Part shown: positions 25,276 to 41,100 of the stretch, one piece after another | Numbering within the stretch: the first letter of the stretch is position 1 | Layout of the letters: each line of letters starts with the position of its first letter | DNA from: Dermatophagoides farinae | Lineage: Eukaryota; Arthropoda; Arachnida; Sarcoptiformes; Pyroglyphidae | DNA length: 64,000 nt | Reading direction: 5' to 3' | Assembly: GCF_024713945.1 (NCBI RefSeq) | Contig: NC_134681.1 | Coordinates: forward strand, 930,001 to 994,000 | The notes under the pieces: model-generated | What the model saw: only the letters and a program-made list of their open reading frames with translations | Told to the model about the DNA's origin: nothing | The model's database searches: none | Position numbers and translations under genes: made by a program

Positions 25276-28200
25276 TCTAATCAATGAAATCTAGTTGCAG
25301 TATAGTAGTCATCGTCATCGTCATCGTTGTATTTTTCATTCAAAATTTTTTTTTCTTTCTTATTCCATTTTTCATTCTCAATTTTATTTCTGAATCAGAT
25401 TTTTTTTTCTCGCAATCTCATTTCTCTCTCTCTCTCTCTTTCTATATATTTATACGACATGATCCAGATAAAATTCAACAATAACAACGAAAAAAAAAAT
25501 TTTTTTTTTCTTCTTGGTATAATCACTCATTCCGTATCACAAGACCAATAATGTGTGGATATGATACACATGTGGATATAGTCAGTCAGTCAGTCAGTCA
25601 AAATAAAATGAATACAAACAATAATAATAATAAACAAAAATGAAAACAAAAAAATATTCAGTGTATGGTGAATATCACACATAATCATATCATATATATA
25701 TCTATATGGCTATCTCAATTATCATCATCATGATCACATTGTATTCACCAGAATTCATTGAATGAATTTTTTTTTATCTTTGTTCTAATATATCTAAAAA
25801 AAGAAGAAATTTCTAGTGGTTAGTGAGTGATCAAATGAGATGTGATGTAAAGAATAAATGTGGCTGAATTATTATTTTTTTCTTTTACACAATAAACTTG
25901 GATTTTTTTTCATTCATCATCACCCATGATGATGATGATGATGATGATCAACAATTTATGCTAAGAAATTTCATTTTTTTCACACTCAATCACACACACA
26001 TTCATTTATTCATTCATTCATTCACATTATTTTGATGAAATCAGATGCCATAATCATCAACACCATCAACAATGTATCCTGCGGCGTTCTATTATCCAAA
26101 TTTATCATTATCATGTGATGTGGAATCCAAGTTATTTTCATCATTATAATCATCGAAAAAAAAATTCTTTATTTTTTATAGACTAAACAGAAATAAAAAA
26201 AAGAAACATGACATGAGATTCATGCTCAAATGAATAGACCTAATAATGAATGAAAATTATCATTATTATTTCAGTGGTATTCAACTGTTTTACTGTTGTT
26301 GGATCAAATAAAACATTGTAAAAAAAAAATTTTTTTCTTTTCTGGTTAATCTAACACATGATTGAGTGTCTGTAAAACTGTTATGGATCGATGTTTGAAT
26401 ATAATTGTGTTTTGTCGTATATGATGATGACAAATAGTCTGCAGTTTTAGAAGTTTTTCTGTTGTTGTTGTTGTTGTAATTGTTTGAACAACTTGTGCCA
26501 AACATCTATAATTTTTCAAATTCATTCCCATTGTTGTTGTACGGGTCAGTCGAGTATTGTGAATAAAATGATGGTGATCAGTTGATAGAAGTAGTTTTCA
26601 ATCATCAATCCACAACATGTATTCATTATAGTGGAATATAGAGAGAAAATCTAAAAATAGTTTCTTGATATTTTATATTCGATTTGGTCTTTTTTAGTTT
26701 GCACATTCTTAGTTCTCTCTCTCTCTCTCTCTCTCCATCTACATTACTATTGTAATTTCATTCATAACATTGATTTGTATTGGATTTTGGTTTTCTTTTT
26801 TTTTGTGTGTGTGTGTGTGTGTGTGTGCGTAATAAGAAAATAAAGAAAATGGAAAATGGTGAAAAATACCGAATTTTGATCGTCATCGATCCGAAAATGT
26901 AATGTTTTTGTTTGATCATCCACTTATCGAATCAAAAAAAAAAAGTTTTTTCTCTTTTTTTACACACACACACACAATTCAATTCTTTCATTCAATTCTG
27001 AACAATTGATCGATCCATCGATCAATCAATCAGATGACTAAGCATTGTAATAAGATTATATACCAAATTCTTGTAATGTCGAAAACCACTTGGATTTTTT
27101 TTTTAATAAAATGATTCAAATTGACCATAAATCTTAATCGGTAATTGAGATTGTGACTTAATTCTTCGAACAAAAAAAAAAATTTTGGGTTAATCCCTTT
27201 TGCCTATAAGAAATGAAGCCAAAGAGTAATAAAATGTGACAATAAAGACATTATAGATGAAAAATGATATGGGTCATTTATCTTTATTATATTGAACTTC
27301 ATTTATGCAATAATTTTCATACAAAAAAAATGAATATCTATAAATCCAAATGAAAAAAAAAACGAAAACAACAACAACAACAAATAAACAAACAAACAAA
27401 CGAAAAAAATTTGGTCCTAGCAACCAACAGCCGCACACCACCATCACCTTATATTCGGTAGTAAATTTCGATGAAAAATGATGAATTTTGATTAGTTTCC
27501 GGTTGTTGTTGATACACCAGGAGTATATTTCTCTCTTTGGGCTTCCATAAAATATATGTGTTATAGTGTGGTAAAAACAAACCACAAAAACCTAGCCAGA
27601 TTCTAATATTTCATTCACATATTTTTTCATTCTTTTGTTTCCATCATCATAATTATATATATATATTCAATTCCATATAGCGACCAGAAAGACCAGAGAA
27701 CAAAAAAAAAAAAAAAAAATACAAACAAACACATACAGACAAATAGATAAATCATTATTATTATCACTTGGTATTTTTTGGTTTCATGAATTTGCACATT
27801 ATATATACGTAATATATAGATTGATGAGAATTGATGATGATGATGATGATGATGAAAAAAAAAAATTTGAAAACTTAAAAAATAAACTTCTTCATTTCAT
27901 TTTAAATTCAATTCAATTTAAATTAAATTTTGCAATGAAAAAAATAAAAAAAAATCACATTCATTCAATTTTGTTCCAATTTTTTTTTGAAAAAAAAAAT
28001 TCTGTTTTCAATGTCTTTTTGAACTTTATATTTTCTTTCTTTCTCTCTATCTTTTTTTTCCTCTTTCTTTACAGTAAAAATAATTTCATAAGAATAATAA
28101 GAATCCTAGTGTCAGATTTTGTTTCATTAACCATCCATTGCCCCAGTCATTCACTTATTTTTTCCCCTTTTTCATATCATTTTCAACGTCATCAGAACAA

Positions 28201-28479
28201 TCGATTACAAATAGTGTGTGTGTGCCTGTGTGTCTGTGTGTTTGTTTGCGTATCTGTTCATAGAAATGAATTATTCAAAGTAACAATAACAACAAATTTT
28301 CAAGATGTTTTGACAGAATTTTCTTTTTCTATTTGCTGAATTAAATTTATTCTTTATTTTCTCTCATTCTTTTTTTTTGCTCTATAGTTCAATTGTTAAT
28401 TTGATTGAAATTTTCAAAAGGGAGAAAAAAAATTTTTTAAGAAAAAAAATTATGGAACCCATCATGTAACGATCAAAAA

Positions 28480-31474
28480 ATGTATTGCTCAAAGTGTTAT
28501 TGTATTATTGATTTGGATCGAAATCTAACCACTTGTTTCCGTTGCAGTGAAACAACTCCAATGGCTTTAACATCAACTTCAAAATCAATATCATCATCAT
28601 TGTTATTAATTAGGTTAATGGCAAACAATCATCAATATAAACATTATCTTTATCATCATCATCATCAATATCAAAACCAGCCATATATTAATAATCATGT
28701 TAATCATGAATATCATTCAAAACTCAATGGTTGTTCTAATAATCATCAAAATTATCATCATCATCAAAGGCCTCCATCAAATACAAACAAATTACATTGG
28801 CAGCCACAACGTCGTTGTAGGATGTTGAATCTAATGACAATAATTCTGTTCATCATAACAATGACAATCATCACATCATGTTCATGTATTGAAAAATTTT
28901 CAACAACAACAACAACAACGACATCATCATCATCATCATCATCAACTGTGCCATCGATATTAGCGATCAATAATAGAAAGCAACCTATAACATTGTTATT
29001 GAAACCAATCATCAGTAGACAATCACCAAAACAAGGTAAGCAAGAGATTATATTAGGTTCAATTTTTGATTAGATGAAAAAAATTAATCAACCAATGGCT
29101 ATGTAGAAAGTTTGTTTTTGGAATAAATTTTTTTTTTTGCATCGATTATAATCATTATCATTATTAGTTACAGATAAAATAACATGGACAATTGGACAAC
29201 ACTATTGGCCATCCATACAATCAATAAATTATACACAGAATAATAATTATCCTCATCATCGTGTAAACGAATTTCAACAATCAATTAGTAATGAAGAAAA
29301 TCAACTGATACACCCATCACCACAAAAATTATTTGATCCTGATTTGAGCTTATCAGTAATCAAATCCAATAATAGTAATGATGATCAAATTCGTCGTAGT
29401 CATAGTCGTCGTCGTCGTCAAGCTATTGAATATGTTGAAAATCCAGAAATGACAAAATCAATGATGATGATGACTACGACTACGACAACGACAATGAATA
29501 GACAAAATCATTCCCAGATAAAACCACAACTACAAATGTTACAAACATTAAATCTATCACCAATAATGAATGAAATTCCGTTTTTACATCCAAAAGAGCC
29601 CATTATTTATTCGGACATAAACATGAATAGCAATAACAACAATAAGAATGATGAAAACATACGATATAAACCAGATGATGATCATAAAGACAATGAACAA
29701 AATGGATGGATACCGATTCCAAGAACAGGTGCTGAAAACAATCAACCAACATTAGAATTAATGAAAAAGAATTCTGAAGAAAAATTACTGCAAACATTCT
29801 TACATCAATTGTGGCTAAAACAACAACAACAACAACAACAACAAAGATTGTGGCGCCGTAGATCTTTCAGTTCGATTTGGCCATCATCATCATGGCATTG
29901 GTCAACATGGAACAATTTTAAAAGACAAAAACCAGATTTTCTAACTGGCCATTCAATTAATCCATTCGATACGACAATCATTGATGATGAAAGCCTAAGT
30001 CCAAAAATGAATACGGCCAAAAGATTTGCATATCATCATCAAAACAACAATGTAGACAATTCCGTTACTGATAATAATAATGAAGATATAAATAGAACGA
30101 TTATGATGATGGCCAACAATATTCCAAGTCAAATAATTAGTCCAAATAAACGAATAATGAATCCATATTCAACAAATAAATGGACAAAAATCGATGATAG
30201 CAATATGAATATGAATACAAATAATGGCCGTACCGGTTATGGTTTAAATAGTAATAATAATTATTATAACAATCAAAGATGGCGTCAGCAACAACTACAA
30301 CTACAACAACAACAACAACGACAACGACAATGGCAACAGCAAAGTGATAGCTATTATGGTTCATCATATCGACCATCAATAAACAGTGGTAGCAATCAAA
30401 ATCGTAATCGTTACTATCAATCAACAATTAATGATGCTAGATCAAAGAATAGAGCACTACAACAACAGCAAAGACAACGACAACGTTATCGTAATCGACA
30501 AAGGCAGCAACAGCAACAGCAACAAAAATTTTCTAGATTACAATTGAAACAACAGCCAGAATCAATAATGAATTCAACAACAACAACAACAATAATGACT
30601 GCCATCAATGATAATTTATCATTGGATGATATTAATAATATGAATAGACAATCAAATAATATTTCTACTAATAATAATGAATCAAAACAATCAATGAATC
30701 AAACAAATAAAAATCGAAATCGTAATCGTAATCGTCCAAAAGGATGGCGTAAAAATCTTAAAAATAAAAATCGTGGCTCTAAACAACAACAACGTCCACC
30801 GCAATTAGTAATAAATGAATTATTACCGAAAATAATAACGATGAATGAATCAAATCCGATCAAAGATGAGCAAAATAAAATTTTGACAAATAATGGAAAT
30901 AATAATAATAATAATAACGGAATTGTCAATCAAGAACGTCCATCTGATCGTAAACCAGTATATGGTGTGGCTAAAAGCCGTTCACAAAGACATCTTAGTA
31001 ATAATGATAATGGTCATCATAATATTATGGATGGTGGTAATAATAATGATAATGGTAATAGTAATAGTGGATCATCATCAGCTGGAAAACTTTATGATAT
31101 TCCACAAATTGGTAAGTTTTTATTTCTCTCTTTCTAATTTATCATTATTATTATTATTATACAATACACGAACCAATGATTATCTCTTCAACAATTATTA
31201 TTATATTATAATTGCAACAGGAAATATGATTATTTGAATAGAAATTTTATTTGTTATTTGCTACCGGATATAAAAGAGAGCGAGAGAGAGCGAGAGATAA
31301 ATGGAAACCTGTACAAGGCCTGATGATGTAATTTTTTTATTTTTTTTTTTTTTTGTTATACTCAATTTGATGTATTCTTCTTCTCATTAGGCCAAGTCCT
31401 TGAGTGTATGCGTGGGTGGATGGTAGATAATTTTCATTTTGTTATAAACTTTAAACGACAAGGTCTCGTCTTGC

Positions 31475-31526
<52 letters not shown>

Positions 31527-34500
31527 AACAAAAAACTTTTTCGATTTCATTATATTCATCATCATCATCATCAATGAAAATGATGCTAAGAATAGAAGAA
31601 AAATAAACCAAGAATTAACGATATATAATCAAATGACAGACAAATGATGATGATCTTGAATTAACAAAAAAAATCGAATAGATACAATTTGCAAAAAAAA
31701 AAATGGCGTGACATTTTTTTTCGCCGCCGTCTTCGTTGTTGTCGTGATAGTAGACAATTATGTTTTATGTTCATTTAAAATATCTGAGGAAAAAAAATTT
31801 CACAAAAAAAAACTTGAAATTTATCGTTGACATGAACCATCAATTCCGAACAATGTTGATATTCATACATTTAGAGAAAAAAAAAACTTTTTTACACACA
31901 CACACACACACGAATCTCTGAATGATGGTTCTAAAAATGAACTTTTTTTTTGTACGTAAATCATCTAAAGAAAAAAAAATTTTTTTTTTCAAACATACAG
32001 GTTTCTTTTTTCTTTCTTTCAAATTTGAATATAGTTGTTTGAATGTCTAAAATGAAAAGTTTTTTCCGTTACTTTTATTCCATATACACAACATATATTT
32101 AAGCACATTATTTTCAATTTTGACAACAACAACAACAACAACAAAAAGTTTGAATCAACTAACCATAGAGCATGATGATGATATCGTTGGACATTGTGGA
32201 AAATGTCATCAAAAACACCAAAAAAAAAATTGAATAAAGAATTGACCAAAGAATCATTCGAATGATTTTAAATTCTATTAATCAATGAGATTTTGAATTT
32301 TCTATGAATTTCCATTTATTTTTTATTTTTTTATTTTTTTGCATGCATAAATCATATCATTCATCATCATATAGTTTAATTTATTCATGAAAAAAAAGAA
32401 AATTTAAAATTCCAAAAAAAAACGAAAAAACTTCCATTGAATGGAACCATATCTAATCTTATCATATATGGGAATGTAACAAAATAACAAAAAAAAAATT
32501 CTACCAGATTTACATAGCTATCCGATTGTATACATTGTTGTTCTGGTTGTTTTTTATTCCATCAGTTATGATTTCATATCAATGATTAATGATTGTGAGT
32601 AAATAAAAACAACAACAACAACAACAACAATGGCTAATTTGTGCATGTAAATTCATTCAAACATAATGTTACCATATCATTTTGACAAAAAAAAATTAAA
32701 TAAATTTGGTTAACTTGATTCATTGAGTCATTTTGTCAGTTTATTTTTTTTTTCTAAATGAAAAAAAAATTTCATTTCAAAATATCAAACCATATTATCT
32801 GATACAATCGGTAAACGGGAAAAAACCGGAAGGGTGTATTCCACACATTTAACATATTTTTTATCAATCTATTATCATCATCATAATGGTAACAAACTTT
32901 TTTTTTGGTTCTCTTCACTTTGTAACAAAAAAAAAAAAAAAATTTTTTTTTTGATTAACTGATAAAAGGTCAATTAGAAGAAGAAACAGAAGAATAAGAG
33001 CAAAACGAAAAAAAAAAAATAAACGTCAGCCACATTTATTTACTTTTTCCACTACAATAATAATCTTCACATTGTAGCTGTTGAAGATTTAATCTTGAAA
33101 ATATTATAGCAGTAATTAATCAGCTTATAAATGATATATATAATATATTTACACACATTAGGTTCATTCATCATTAACAAAAAAAACAAACGTAAAAAAA
33201 TTCAAATAACCGTGCAGAATATTCTGTGAATAGCTATGAATTCTATCGGAAATAAAGAAAAAAATGAAAATTTTTGTTTTCATGGAACAATAGCAACAAC
33301 AGCAACGTCAATGAATTTAAAAGAATAAAATGAATGAATGAATGAGAAAAATTCACATTTCCGTTTTTTTTTTTAATTTTCAATCATTTATGTTTCAGAG
33401 AATTTTCCATTTTCATTTCATTATCAATTAATTTTCATTACACATTTTCTCTTTTCATTCCTTCATTTACATTTTTTTTTATGGTTGACCGAATGGATTA
33501 ACTCAATGAATATCTCAAGAGAGACAGAGTATAGTATTTGCTTCTTTCATACTCGATAATCTTTATTTTGTATTTTGTATTTTTTTTCCATCTTAGTATG
33601 TGAGAGTAGAGTGTCATCGTTTTTATTATGTAAAAAAACTAAACTCTTTCATTACGAATTTTATTATTTCACTAACAACGAAATCAACTTTTTTTTAATG
33701 TCAACGGCAAAAGAAAAACTTTTCATCGTCATCACTAATTGAATTAAATTTGTGTTATCATTTTTTTTTTCTTCTTTATTCTGGTTTTCACTTGTTTCTT
33801 TGGTACATACGCCAATGATAGGCAGCATTTTTTTTTGAAGTTGAGGTTTTGGAATCCTATGATGTGACAGAGAGAGAGATAGAGATAATGGCAGTGTTTT
33901 GTGTAGCTTATTGCCGCTGTCTAATTTTTGTTTTTTTATTTTTTTTACAAATAAAAAAATTCTCCTCTGTACGCGTGTTTTAACTCATTCTCACAGAATT
34001 ATATCATAACCATCATCCATATCACCGATGTCGTCATCGGATTTTTCAGTGATTTTTTTTCTTTTTTTTTTTGGTTTTTGTTTCTGGATTCTTACAAATT
34101 CTTACAATATACAAGCATAAATGATGTACGAAAGTAAAAAAAAAAAAAAAAAACGTGTGACGTCAATCCATTGTTAGTAGTTGTCGAATTTAGATTCAGT
34201 GGATATATATTTTGTTCAGATCATTGTACATTTGTTTTCATTTTCTCTGTCTCTCTCTCTCTCTCTCTATTTTTGGTTACCATCCATTTTGGAATTTTGT
34301 TTTTTTTGTTTCGTACTTTAAGTAAGTTGTTTGGATTTTTTTTTTATCTATATGTTCCAAAACTATGGTTCTTGTGTTTTATCCATTCACTATTATTTTT
34401 TTTTTTACCCTGAAGATGTTTAGATTAAATAATGATAACAACAATAGAGAAAAAAAATGAACAACTAACAAAAAAAAACACTGAAATGAATGAATGAATG

Positions 34501-35086
34501 AATTGAAAATCAATGATTGAACTATAACATCGTGCAACGAAAAAAAAAATAGAAAACAAAAACAAACAGAACACAAAAATAGACACGAATAATTTTATTT
34601 CTCATCGATGATGATGATGATCTCATTGATGATGCCTAATTCTTATAGATGAATTTCTCTTGAGAAATCCTACGAACAAAGAAACATACACACACACACA
34701 CACACATACGTACCACATGGGAATAAAAGAAATTGGAATTTTCCACTAAACAAAAATATTCTCAATTCTTTGTCCATCACAATGGTAGTAAAAAAAAACA
34801 TGAAGAGCAAGTGAAAAAAAACCGACAAAGAGAAAATTTTTTTTTCCCACCCTGTATTAAGTTGTTGTCTTTTTATCATTCCATTTATCGATTAATTTCT
34901 CGATTTTCTCTCTCTCTCTCTTGCTTTTTTGTTCATTACGAAAAAAAAATTCCAGACATAAAAGAAGAAAAAAAATTGAGAAGAAGAATTCATAAATACA
35001 AAGGGTCGAAGATTTTTCATCTCTTTATTATTATTCATTTGTCATTCGAAACTGTTTTTTTTCTTTTTGTTTCGAAATGAAAATTT

Positions 35087-35118
<32 letters not shown>

Positions 35119-38100
35119 TCTGGATATTTGGGAATTTTTTTTTCTTCTTTTTTTCGATTCTTTTGCCTTTCTATTATTTCCATTTAGTACATTTTGTACT
35201 GACATACATAGTGTTGATTTTTTTTTCTTTTAGCCAATCCGTACATCTATAGATATATATTGAGAATAGAATTTTTTTTTTCATCTTGATCCTGGTCTCT
35301 ATATCAACTCTTTGAGTTTAAAGACGACGACAACGACGGCGACGATTACGATTACGATGATGATGATGATGATGATGGCTGAGAAGAAGTAGAAAAAGTG
35401 GCCTGATAATGAGTTTCGGAAACATGATTATAATGGTTGCAAACTATTCAAGTGAAGAATAGAGAACCAAAAAAAAAAGATGTTGCTTGTCGTTTTCCTC
35501 TCTCTCTCTCTCACTATCAGTTGTTGTTGTTGTTGTTGTTGTTAACTAACCATATATTCGTCAAAAGTATGTGAATTGAAAATGGAACTAAAAAAAAAAA
35601 GAAAAAAGTCATACCACATAAATACCAAATCAAATATACTACAATGAATACTGATAATTTTACGGACATTTTTTCATGAATAACAATGACAATTTGTCCT
35701 TAAACTGTTGTTTCAGAATAATAATGGTGTTGATGATGATGATGATGGTATATATACATTATATAAACCATTATCATCACCATCATCATTATCATCATTA
35801 TTGTTGCTACAATAGCCATTATCATCATTGAAAATAAATGGAAGTGGAAGAAGAAGAAGAAGAAAAAAAAATTTTTTTTTTTTTTGTCAATGCATTCTTA
35901 TGCAACACACTGTATTTAGTAGTTGTATGTACTGGTTAGACATCATATATTAGATAGATAAAATGAATAAAAATAACAAGTAACAAAAAAAAAGTGGTTG
36001 ATGTTGTCACAAATGTTGTTGAAACAATTATTACCCCTTTATTTTGTGAATGATTGTGTGTTAGAAAAACAAAACAAAACAAAACAAAACACAACCACAA
36101 CTATCACTATATCGCCGATGGCATCCGACCTTTACTTTAGCACCACTGTACTACTGGTTTTATTTTTCTGTGGCTTGCTATTTTCCAATAAGCCACTCAG
36201 AAACACACACACACACACAATTTTATGCATTACGATTTGATTCGAATTTTTTTTTCATTCAATTTTCGAACGCAAGAAAGAAAAAGAATTTCAAATCAGA
36301 AAAATTCTATGGTGAAAGGAAGAAATTTTTATTTTCTCATTACGATAATTTAATGTATGTTGAATAACAATATTCCTAGCCCTTCAAGCAAGAATTTTTT
36401 CATGTTCTCAACGTTTCAATTTTCATTTTCTTTTTCATTTCTATTTTTTTTTTTTGTTTGGTCAAATAAAATGGAAAAGAAAAATATAGCTGATTTCACC
36501 TTGGAGCTGGCCTTACATTTGACATTTTTATTTTTGTTTGACACATAAATAGTTTTCATAAAATTTTAAATATACAGATTTTTTTCAAGATGCTCAAAAA
36601 AAAATTTGAATGAATAAATTCAGGAATGGTCAAAGAAAAAACTTATATAAACAAATATTGATTTTCATGGAAAAATTTCATGGTATTCGATTCTTTTCAC
36701 TTTCATTTTGTTTTTATTTTTTTCTTTAATCAGATTATTCTGATGAAACAAACAAAAAAAAATAACACAAACTATCGAACCATAACTGGCTTACAATTTT
36801 GCATTAATTTTTCATTAGCTCATTTTTCACATTCTTTCTATCCAAATGAGAATTATCACAGAATAGCAAAAAAAAAAAAAAAAAAATCCCATAAAGTTGC
36901 CTAGTTGTATCATGTTGTAATTTCAATGGAAATATTTTAAAATTAATAAAATTCAAATAATTCGCATGTGAAACATAATCCTCCATTGGCCATTTGTAGC
37001 TTGGTGGATAGTCATTTTTTTCATCATTGATCTAAAATTCTTTACTACTTTACATTACCGTACATCACTGTTTTCATTCTTTTCTATAATAATTTGTCGC
37101 TCTCTCACGCATTTTTTTTCTGTTTGTAAATCGATAAAACTTTCCAACAACATTTCATTGTATATTTATATATATATGCAAATTTTGCCAATTTTTATCG
37201 ATGGTGACCGAAATAATACTACTATACTATATATATAAATATAGATTTTTTTTCCACTCTCAAACAAAAAAAAAACTTGATAATTGTCATTTGTTTTTCT
37301 ATACCCGGGAAAAATTCGTCAAATTTTCTTCGAAAATATTACGAAACCAAAAAAAAAAAAAAAATAGCCAAACCAAACAAAACAAAACAAAAGAAGAAAC
37401 AATTTATAACTATAAATGACGCATGACGTTCTTCAAAGTAAATGCTTTTGATCAATAACGATGATAAAAGCACCACTGTCCATCATACTCAATCGACTCT
37501 TCAGGAAAACCAAACTCAAATGGCTAAAAGGATTGCCTTTTCACACACGACCCACGCAAAGAATGTCAACAATTTATAATCAACAATTGGAATTACAAAA
37601 AAAAAACAATCCAATTCAATAATATGGGCAAAAATGGTCAATAAGTTAATTGTATAGAATCCAAATTGTCGTATAAAATGAGACAATTATATTTGCGTCA
37701 AATCAACATTGACGTCTTTGTATATATAAATATGTGTTGGCTGTAGAGCATTTAAATGTCAAAATAACAGTTCTAGATCGATATCCAATTCATCATGATT
37801 TCTAGTCGAATTTGAATGGAAAGAAAATATTTACAACAATTGATTTAAAAACAGCTTATTATTATTGGCAAATATCCATAACAAAAGAGGATTGTAAAAC
37901 AGCGTCATTCAGGTTTTTTCGAATACAAGCGTATGCCGTTTGGTTTAATTAATGCACCAGCTACATATCAACGATTCGTTGATTCAATTTGATAATGTAT
38001 TCGTATATTTTGATAATATTCTTGAATAGTTTCTAAAAATGTAAAGAAAGCAATTAACGATATGTTGAAGAAATGGAACGACAACGGAATTACAATCAAT

Positions 38101-41100
38101 CAAAACAAATGTGTATTCATCAAAGAGAAAATGAAATTTCTTCCGTTGATATTGGAATGCTTGAAGCAAAATTAACTGTTATCGATACATTCCTTAAACC
38201 AACGTCTAAAAAAATCATTGAAACAATTCTTCGGCATGATGAATTTTCAACACATTCCTAGTGCTACAAAATTAATGTCATCATTACATGAGATATATCG
38301 AAAAGAATTTGTAATTCAAATGTTCTTACATTGAATAGAACGAATGCTGAACCAAACTTAATTAATACACACAGTACAAATATTATTAATATCATAAAAC
38401 AAAACCAAGAATTAGAAATTGAAATAAAAGCCAATCAAATTATTGGCTACAATTGTAATCGACAGAATAGTAATTAATTAATTTATTCATTATGGTGCAA
38501 AGAAAAATTTACATATCGTTATTATTCATGAATTTTTTTTCTTCTTCTTCTTCTTCTCTTTTTTTTTTGTTTCTTGTCAATCATTTCCATCTAATTTTCA
38601 TCATCATTTATCACATTGAATCAGTGTAATACAAGTTGAAAAATTTTTTTTTGTTTCGGTAATTTGATGAATAAATATTATTAGTATTTCAAATGGAAAT
38701 TGCGTGATAAAAACTAATAAAAAAAATTGCATAGTAATGTAAATGTTCATGAAAATAAAAAAAAAATGCTCATCATACACACGTACCACCTACACACACA
38801 CACACACACACACACATATTAAGTAAATCAAAAAGAATGACCCAATTATATTTATTATGATGATGATGTGAAAAAATAAAACATTTCTTTCTCTCTCTCT
38901 CTCACTCTTTACATTTCCATGTTTTTCTATTGAATGAAAAAAACATCACTTTACTATAAGGCAAAAAAAAGACGATTCTGTATAATCAAAATTCTTCTTC
39001 TTCATCTTCTATTGCTAATAATCAACGAAATGTACGGGCCATCAACAGTGCCCTTGATGATGACATTGAACTTTTTGTTTTTTTTTCAATTTCACTTTCT
39101 CTCTCTTTTTCTCGTTAATGAAAGATTCGCAAATTTTCTTTTTAAATAACATTATCATCATCATCATCATCATCAACTTTTTTTTCGGTGGCTATAATGA
39201 ATAAAATTGAATGGAATTGGGTGCAGTAGGGAAAGAAAATCAAATTGAGAAAAAAAAATAATTTGAAAAACAACAAGTCCCCTCAATTATTTTCTGATGT
39301 TTTCATTGGACATTTATATATTGAATTTATCTTGATAAACGTGTTTGATAATAAAGTAAACAGACACACACACGCACAACACACACATACACACACACAC
39401 ACACACAAAAACTATGGATGTCAATGCGTGTGTTCATTACACATGAGTTATTGTGGCTATTGAAAAAAAAGAAATGAAAAAAATTTTTTTCTTATTTTTT
39501 TTTATCAATTCAAGTCTTGTCTTCGATACAATCAAGAAACAAATATCAAATGTTAAAAGTCAAAATAAAAAGTTGATGATTCGGGAATTCGGTCCATTGT
39601 ATGTGTGAATGTGCTGGAATTTTTTTTGTTTGTTTGTTTGTTTGTTATGAAACTTTCATTTGTTTTTGTTGTTCTTTGGTCTTATATACATCATGTTTTT
39701 TTTTTTTTGCTCAAGACACAAAAAAAACCTATACACATTGAATAATAAACCATAGCTATGAACGAAAAGAAAAAAAAATTATTAAGGTAGCGAAATAAAT
39801 AAGCCTCGTATTATTTATTTTAGATTCGGTTGATTTTTTTTTTTTTTTTTTTTTGGTGCCTTTGGTTCCCTATGGTGAAACTATTTTTTTTCCTTCTTAT
39901 TATTTCATATTCCATATTTTTGGACTCGGTTCATTCATGATGATGATGTATATTTATCTCTCTCTCTCTCTCTGTGTGTGTGTATTCGGTTATTGGATTT
40001 ATTTATGAAAAAATAAACCACTTACATGCTATATATAATAATAATAATACAGCGGAAATGATGATTGTAAAAAAAATGAATAAAGTTCAAAAGTCATTGT
40101 GAATTGAATCAAAAATTTATGATTATTCAACAATAATAATAACAACAACAAAAACGACAATAGAAACGACAAATGACAATGATCAATTTGAAATCGGATT
40201 TAAATTTATATGTGTAGTGTAGTTATAATGTGGAGTAACAAAAAAAAAACCCCGGTCTGCAGAATTCATTTTTATATATATAGATATATATTCAATGTCA
40301 AGTCACGTAGAAATTTCATGAATTCTAGCCTATTTTTTGTTGTTGTTGTTGTTGTTATTGTTGTTGTTTTTGTCATTATTGTTATTGTTTGTGGTGGATG
40401 GGAAATGGAAAGAATGAGAGAATTTATTCCGTCATTTTATTTGTTACATGAAATGAATTTTTATTTTTCATCTCCTACTTGTTTCGGAAATTGCGTCATG
40501 ATGATCATATTAATAATGATAACTAAAAGAAATTCAAGTGGTTATTGGTTGATAAATATGTCATTCCAATTGACAATAGGTTATGTGTTTGTGTGTGTTT
40601 GTATGCCTTTTGGCTTTTATTTTTATTTTTGTTTTGTTTTGTTTTGTTTTGTTTGGTTTTTCATTTCACAATTGTCAGTTGTTGATGTTGTTGTTGTTGT
40701 TGTTGTTATTATTATTATTATTATATAAGGACATACTTCAACCATATGGGTCCCGAGAGTTTTGTTTCAACGGCTTGTTTATTGTCGGTTTTTGTTTGTT
40801 TGTGTGTGTGTGCATGATCCAGAATGAAAAAAAGTAACCGAACCGTATATAAAACCCGGACACCGATGATTGACCATGAACGATGAAAGAAATATAAAGA
40901 GATCATTACTATTACTAACCACTAAGCACCCAAGAATTTATATATTCATTCATTCATGTATTTATTTATTTCAATACAGTCAAATGTAACAACAACAACA
41001 AAATTCAATCAAGTTTCATTTCAACACTTTGAATCATGTTGGATGTTTGAATCCATTCACATGTGACATTACAATCTTAATATCGATATATATTTATCTT

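Larger units (their letters stand above)
19305..28479. other. gene-poor intergenic region upstream of the LDLa-protein gene
   Basis: About 9.2 kb without a supported coding exon. It is dominated by poly(A)/poly(T), CA/GT tracts (23734-23757, 25144-25163, 25231-25275, 26806-26826), CT tracts (22507-22522, 25421-25440, 26715-26734), TCAGT-like runs (20107-20127, 25576-25600) and AAT/ATC trinucleotide runs. The short open frames are low-complexity. Segment 20041-20165 is less AT-rich and could be a promoter or non-coding first exon. I see no tRNA or transposon. Confidence 0.5.

Noticed and set aside
26346-26531. Minus-strand 61-codon frame starting MGMNLKNYR
   Set aside because: It is Thr-repeat-rich, has no acceptor or donor partner and matches no family I know.
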